A stretch of DNA of 64,000 nt, taken from Hypomyces perniciosus (Eukaryota > Ascomycota > Sordariomycetes > Hypocreales > Hypocreaceae). The notes below the pieces were generated by a model that did not search any database, was not told the origin of the DNA, and was given only the letters and a program-made list of their open reading frames with translations. The stretch spans positions 3,720,001-3,784,000 of the forward strand of contig SPDT01000005.1 of NCBI GenBank assembly GCA_008477525.1. Direction: 5' to 3'. Positions 61,331-64,000 of the stretch are shown here, one piece after another (position 1 is the first letter of the stretch; each line of letters begins with the position of its first letter). Made by a program: the position numbers and the translations under genes.

Positions 61331-61457
61331 TTTCCATTACTTTCCTATATTATTTACATTTTCTTTAAATATTATTATACTAGTATTAAAGGGATTAATA
61401 AAGAAAGCGTTTTATCGAGATTTATTACTTTTATTCGCGAATACTTATAAAGAGGGT

Positions 61458-61862
61458 TTTATTAAAGGTAACTAATATGCCTAATGCACTAGTATTTTTC
61501 TTTTAACTTACCTAAGAAAAGTTAACTACTTATTTAAGCAGCTACTAGATTAAAAAAACATAGGAGTATAAAAATATACAGATAGACCTAGTTTAATAAA
61601 CAATAACCTTTTTCCCCCTTTAATATATAATCCCACCTATAAAAACACAGTCGCTAAGGTATATAAAGGTAACTGTTAATTGCTTTTAGCTGCCGGTATT
61701 ATAATTAAATGATCTGCAGTATCTTTTTAGCCCTTATATTACTTAATCGCCGCTTTATAGTTCTATTAAGAGCGCGGTTCCCGCGCTTAATACCAGTCGT
61801 TATGTATAGGTGTATATATGTATTGTATATATGTTTTGGAGTGCCAATTCCCCCTCGACAAA
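61458..61862 (+). repeat. G3 3' LTR (405 bp)
   Basis: The left half is RIP'd (tttattaaaggtaac) while the right end is clean (gtgccaattccccctcgacaaa region). The open stretch of 60 codons at 61709-61891 is LTR sequence. Confidence 0.85.
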
Positions 61863-61866
61863 TTAT

Positions 61867-61993
61867 CAGTATTATATGCATCGTTATATAATAACCTAGT
61901 CCTATACCTTTAAACTATATTCTTATAGCTTTTTACTTTATTTAAGGTATAATAAAGATATTACTTTAACCTACTATTCTATATACTATAATA
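61867..61993 (+). repeat. G2 LTR, right piece
   Basis: Continues the LTR cut at 49740, beginning cagtattatatgc and ending TACTATAATA (ancestral TGCCGTAACA). Matches 17050-17176 and the reverse copy at 376-532. Confidence 0.75.
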
Positions 61994-64000
61994 GTTTATG
62001 CCTTTTTATAATAACTATACTATTACTTTTAGCCTTTAACCCTGCTTAAAAAGATTAATAAAGTTATTAATAGCCTAGTTGCAATACTATAAAAAGCCTT
62101 ATATTTTATAGGAACTTCACTAATCTTTAACTATAGCAAAACTTTAAGCCTAAAAGCCTATATCCCTGCAGTAAAGAATATACTTTAACCTAACTCTTTA
62201 GCCTATATTTAATTCTTTAGCCTATATTTAATTTAAAAATATTAAAATAAAAATAAAAGGTATAAAAGGGGACGTTAATTAAAAAGCAAGATTTATTAAC
62301 TATTTCCGCGATTAGGTTTATATCTATATTATCTTAAAAGCTTATAATAATAATTATAACTTAACTTTATAGCTGTAAGCATCAAAATTTAAATAGTTCT
62401 TTAATAGTATTTTTAATTATTTTTAAAACTAAAAGTATAATTATAATATAGCATTAAAATAAAAAGAGTTTAAAAATACTATTATTATTAAAAACCTAAA
62501 GCTTATTTAATATAAAGTCTAAGGTTAAAGTAATATAATTAATAAATTGATTTAATTTCAAAGTAATAATATTTTAAAGCATTAAATTAATAACTTTAAA
62601 GACAGATTTAATATTAAAGATAAAAATATAAAAAACCTATTAATAAAAGTATATAAACTGGTATTCTATTATACTATATAATAGTATAATTAATACTAAA
62701 TACTTTAATACCCTTTATAAATATATCCTCTATATTAACGGCTAATTAAATAATAATGCCTATAATTTAATATAAAAGCTATTTAACTATATTATAATAA
62801 AAAAGGATAACTATATAATATAAAAATAATTCTTTTTTAATTTTTAGATTTATAGTATAAAACTTTTGATATTTTATAATTTACTGCCTAAAAGTTTAAT
62901 ATTTACTATACAGTAAATAAATTATTTTAAAACTTTATTATTAAATTTTATAAGCTAATAGCTTAAGCCAGTAAAATTAATGCCTAAAAGGTTAATGCCT
63001 TTTACTTTAAAGTATTTAAAGAAATAACTATTATTTTTATTAATAAAAGTAATAAACTTATAAATAAAGATAATGAGTTTATTTAAAGAACTTTTAATTA
63101 AAAAGTTTATAATAATATTAAAAATAAGCCTATTATATTAAACTTAAAGGCAACTATAAGTTTAAAAAGCTAAATAGTAACTATACTCTTTAATAAACTT
63201 TACTTTAAAATAAATTAAACCTTATAAAGTAAAAAGATATAGGCAACCTTATATAGTTAAATATTATATCTGTTATTTTATAATATAAAGAATATTAATA
63301 ACTTTATAACCTATACTATTACTATAGTAGCTAATATATAGTTAATAATTATATAAAAAAGTAAAAAGCTAATACTATAAAACTTTAAACTTTATTGAAA
63401 TATAATAGCAGCTTTTTAAAATATAAAATATATTAAAGTAATAGTATTATAGTGCTTTAAAGTAAAGTATATATTTTAAACTAAAGAAAAAGTATACTAG
63501 TACTATAAATTCCTATTCCCTAATTCCTGTAATATTAATACTTTTTAGCTTAAAAAACCTATTATATTATAAAGATTTAATTTTATATTATATTATTAAA
63601 ATTAAGTTTATTAAAGGATTAGTTACTTTTAGCGATATATTTGCTTATAAAGATATAACCTTTAATATAAAACAGTAATAAAAAAATAGCTTTTTAATAA
63701 TATTGCATTAAAAATTATAATAAAATATTAAAATAGCTTATAAATTTAATGCCTTTATAGCTATAATAGATTATAATTAATAATAAACTATTAATTTTAA
63801 ATACTATAAATAGTAAATTACTATTTATTTATATTATATTATTCTTTATACACTTATTAATACCTATATTAATATTTATTAATAGTCGCTATTTAATATA
63901 AGGCTTTTTAAAACAGTATTTTCTTTAAAAGTCCTAAATCTTAATAATATAATAACCTAGATTAAAAAGCCTTATTTTAATTAATAGTAAAGCAGTAATA
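61994..64000 (+). mobile_element. G2 internal region, 5' part, RIP-degraded
   Basis: Lies directly downstream of a G2 LTR, and its first 25 bases match the sequence beyond the reversed G2 LTR at 375-350. Leader and gag-like sequence would be expected, but no motif is readable and no frame is open. The element runs off the window. Confidence 0.5.

Larger units (their letters stand above)
49741..61862 (+). mobile_element. G3: 12.1-kb Ty3/gypsy-type LTR retrotransposon, TSD ttat
   Basis: Two 405-bp LTRs (49741-50145 and 61458-61862) and a 4-bp duplication ttat (49737-49740, 61863-61866) that splits a G2 LTR exactly. A primer-binding-like tggtaactgag begins at 50149, and a purine tract aaagaggg precedes the 3' LTR. 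The reverse transcriptase motif LFLNDIIV is at 55194-55217. Pol ends near 57.8 kb, leaving over 3.5 kb before the 3' LTR, unusual for this group. A solo LTR of the family is at 1000-1406. Confidence 0.85.

Overview
The window looks like an accessory, repeat-rich region of a filamentous ascomycete (Pezizomycotina). Most of it is extremely AT-rich, full of TpA and poor in CpA/TpG. Transposon reading frames are riddled with TAG/TAA where relatives have CAG or TGG, and with D-to-N and C-to-Y changes, which is the signature of repeat-induced point mutation (RIP, CpA to TpA). Normal base composition survives in two islands, about 24.96-27.4 kb and 37.6-43.5 kb, and in a few young repeats. Short introns (47-64 bp) with fungal GT...CTAAC/CTGAC...AG signals fit this assignment.

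Layout. 0-15.1 kb: a nested stack of Ty1/copia elements. Copia A (853-15120) is interrupted by a complete copia B (6298-13424; 264-bp LTRs, TSD taatg) and, inside its 5' LTR, by a solo LTR of a third family (G3). Its left side abuts the 3' end of a second copia A copy, which carries a reversed G2 LTR. 15.1-25 kb: the 3' part of a G2 LTR element whose LTR (17021-17176) was split by a complete RIP-dead chromodomain Ty3/gypsy element (G1, 17177-24958; two 462-bp LTRs). 25.1-27.0 kb: a GMC oxidoreductase gene with one intron and one apparent single-base frameshift. 27.4-37.6 kb: RIP'd DNA containing a long inverted-repeat element with a 12-bp microsatellite in its loop, two nearly unmutated 580-bp solo LTRs each with its own target duplication, and a 0.6-kb terminal-inverted-repeat element.

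37.6-43.5 kb: a moderate-GC island with a four-exon gene for a secreted, ceruloplasmin-like two-domain multicopper oxidase whose trinuclear copper site is partly lost, several gene fragments, an un-RIP'd copia A LTR and an imperfect palindrome. 43.6-49.7 kb: RIP'd DNA with a roughly 1.2-kb core almost without G or C. 49.7-62 kb: a 12.1-kb LTR element (G3; two 405-bp LTRs, TSD ttat) inserted in another G2 LTR; its 3' third holds extra coding-like sequence on both strands. G2 internal sequence runs to the end.

Only two genes look host-encoded and nearly intact: the GMC oxidoreductase and the multicopper oxidase. Both are oxidative enzymes, but they lie 12 kb apart across dead repeats, so joint function is not supported. 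The most novel-looking signal is a protein encoded antisense, between pol and the 3' LTR, that is recognisably shared by the two divergent copia families A and B; with its AT-hook-like motif it looks like an extra retrotransposon gene rather than chance.
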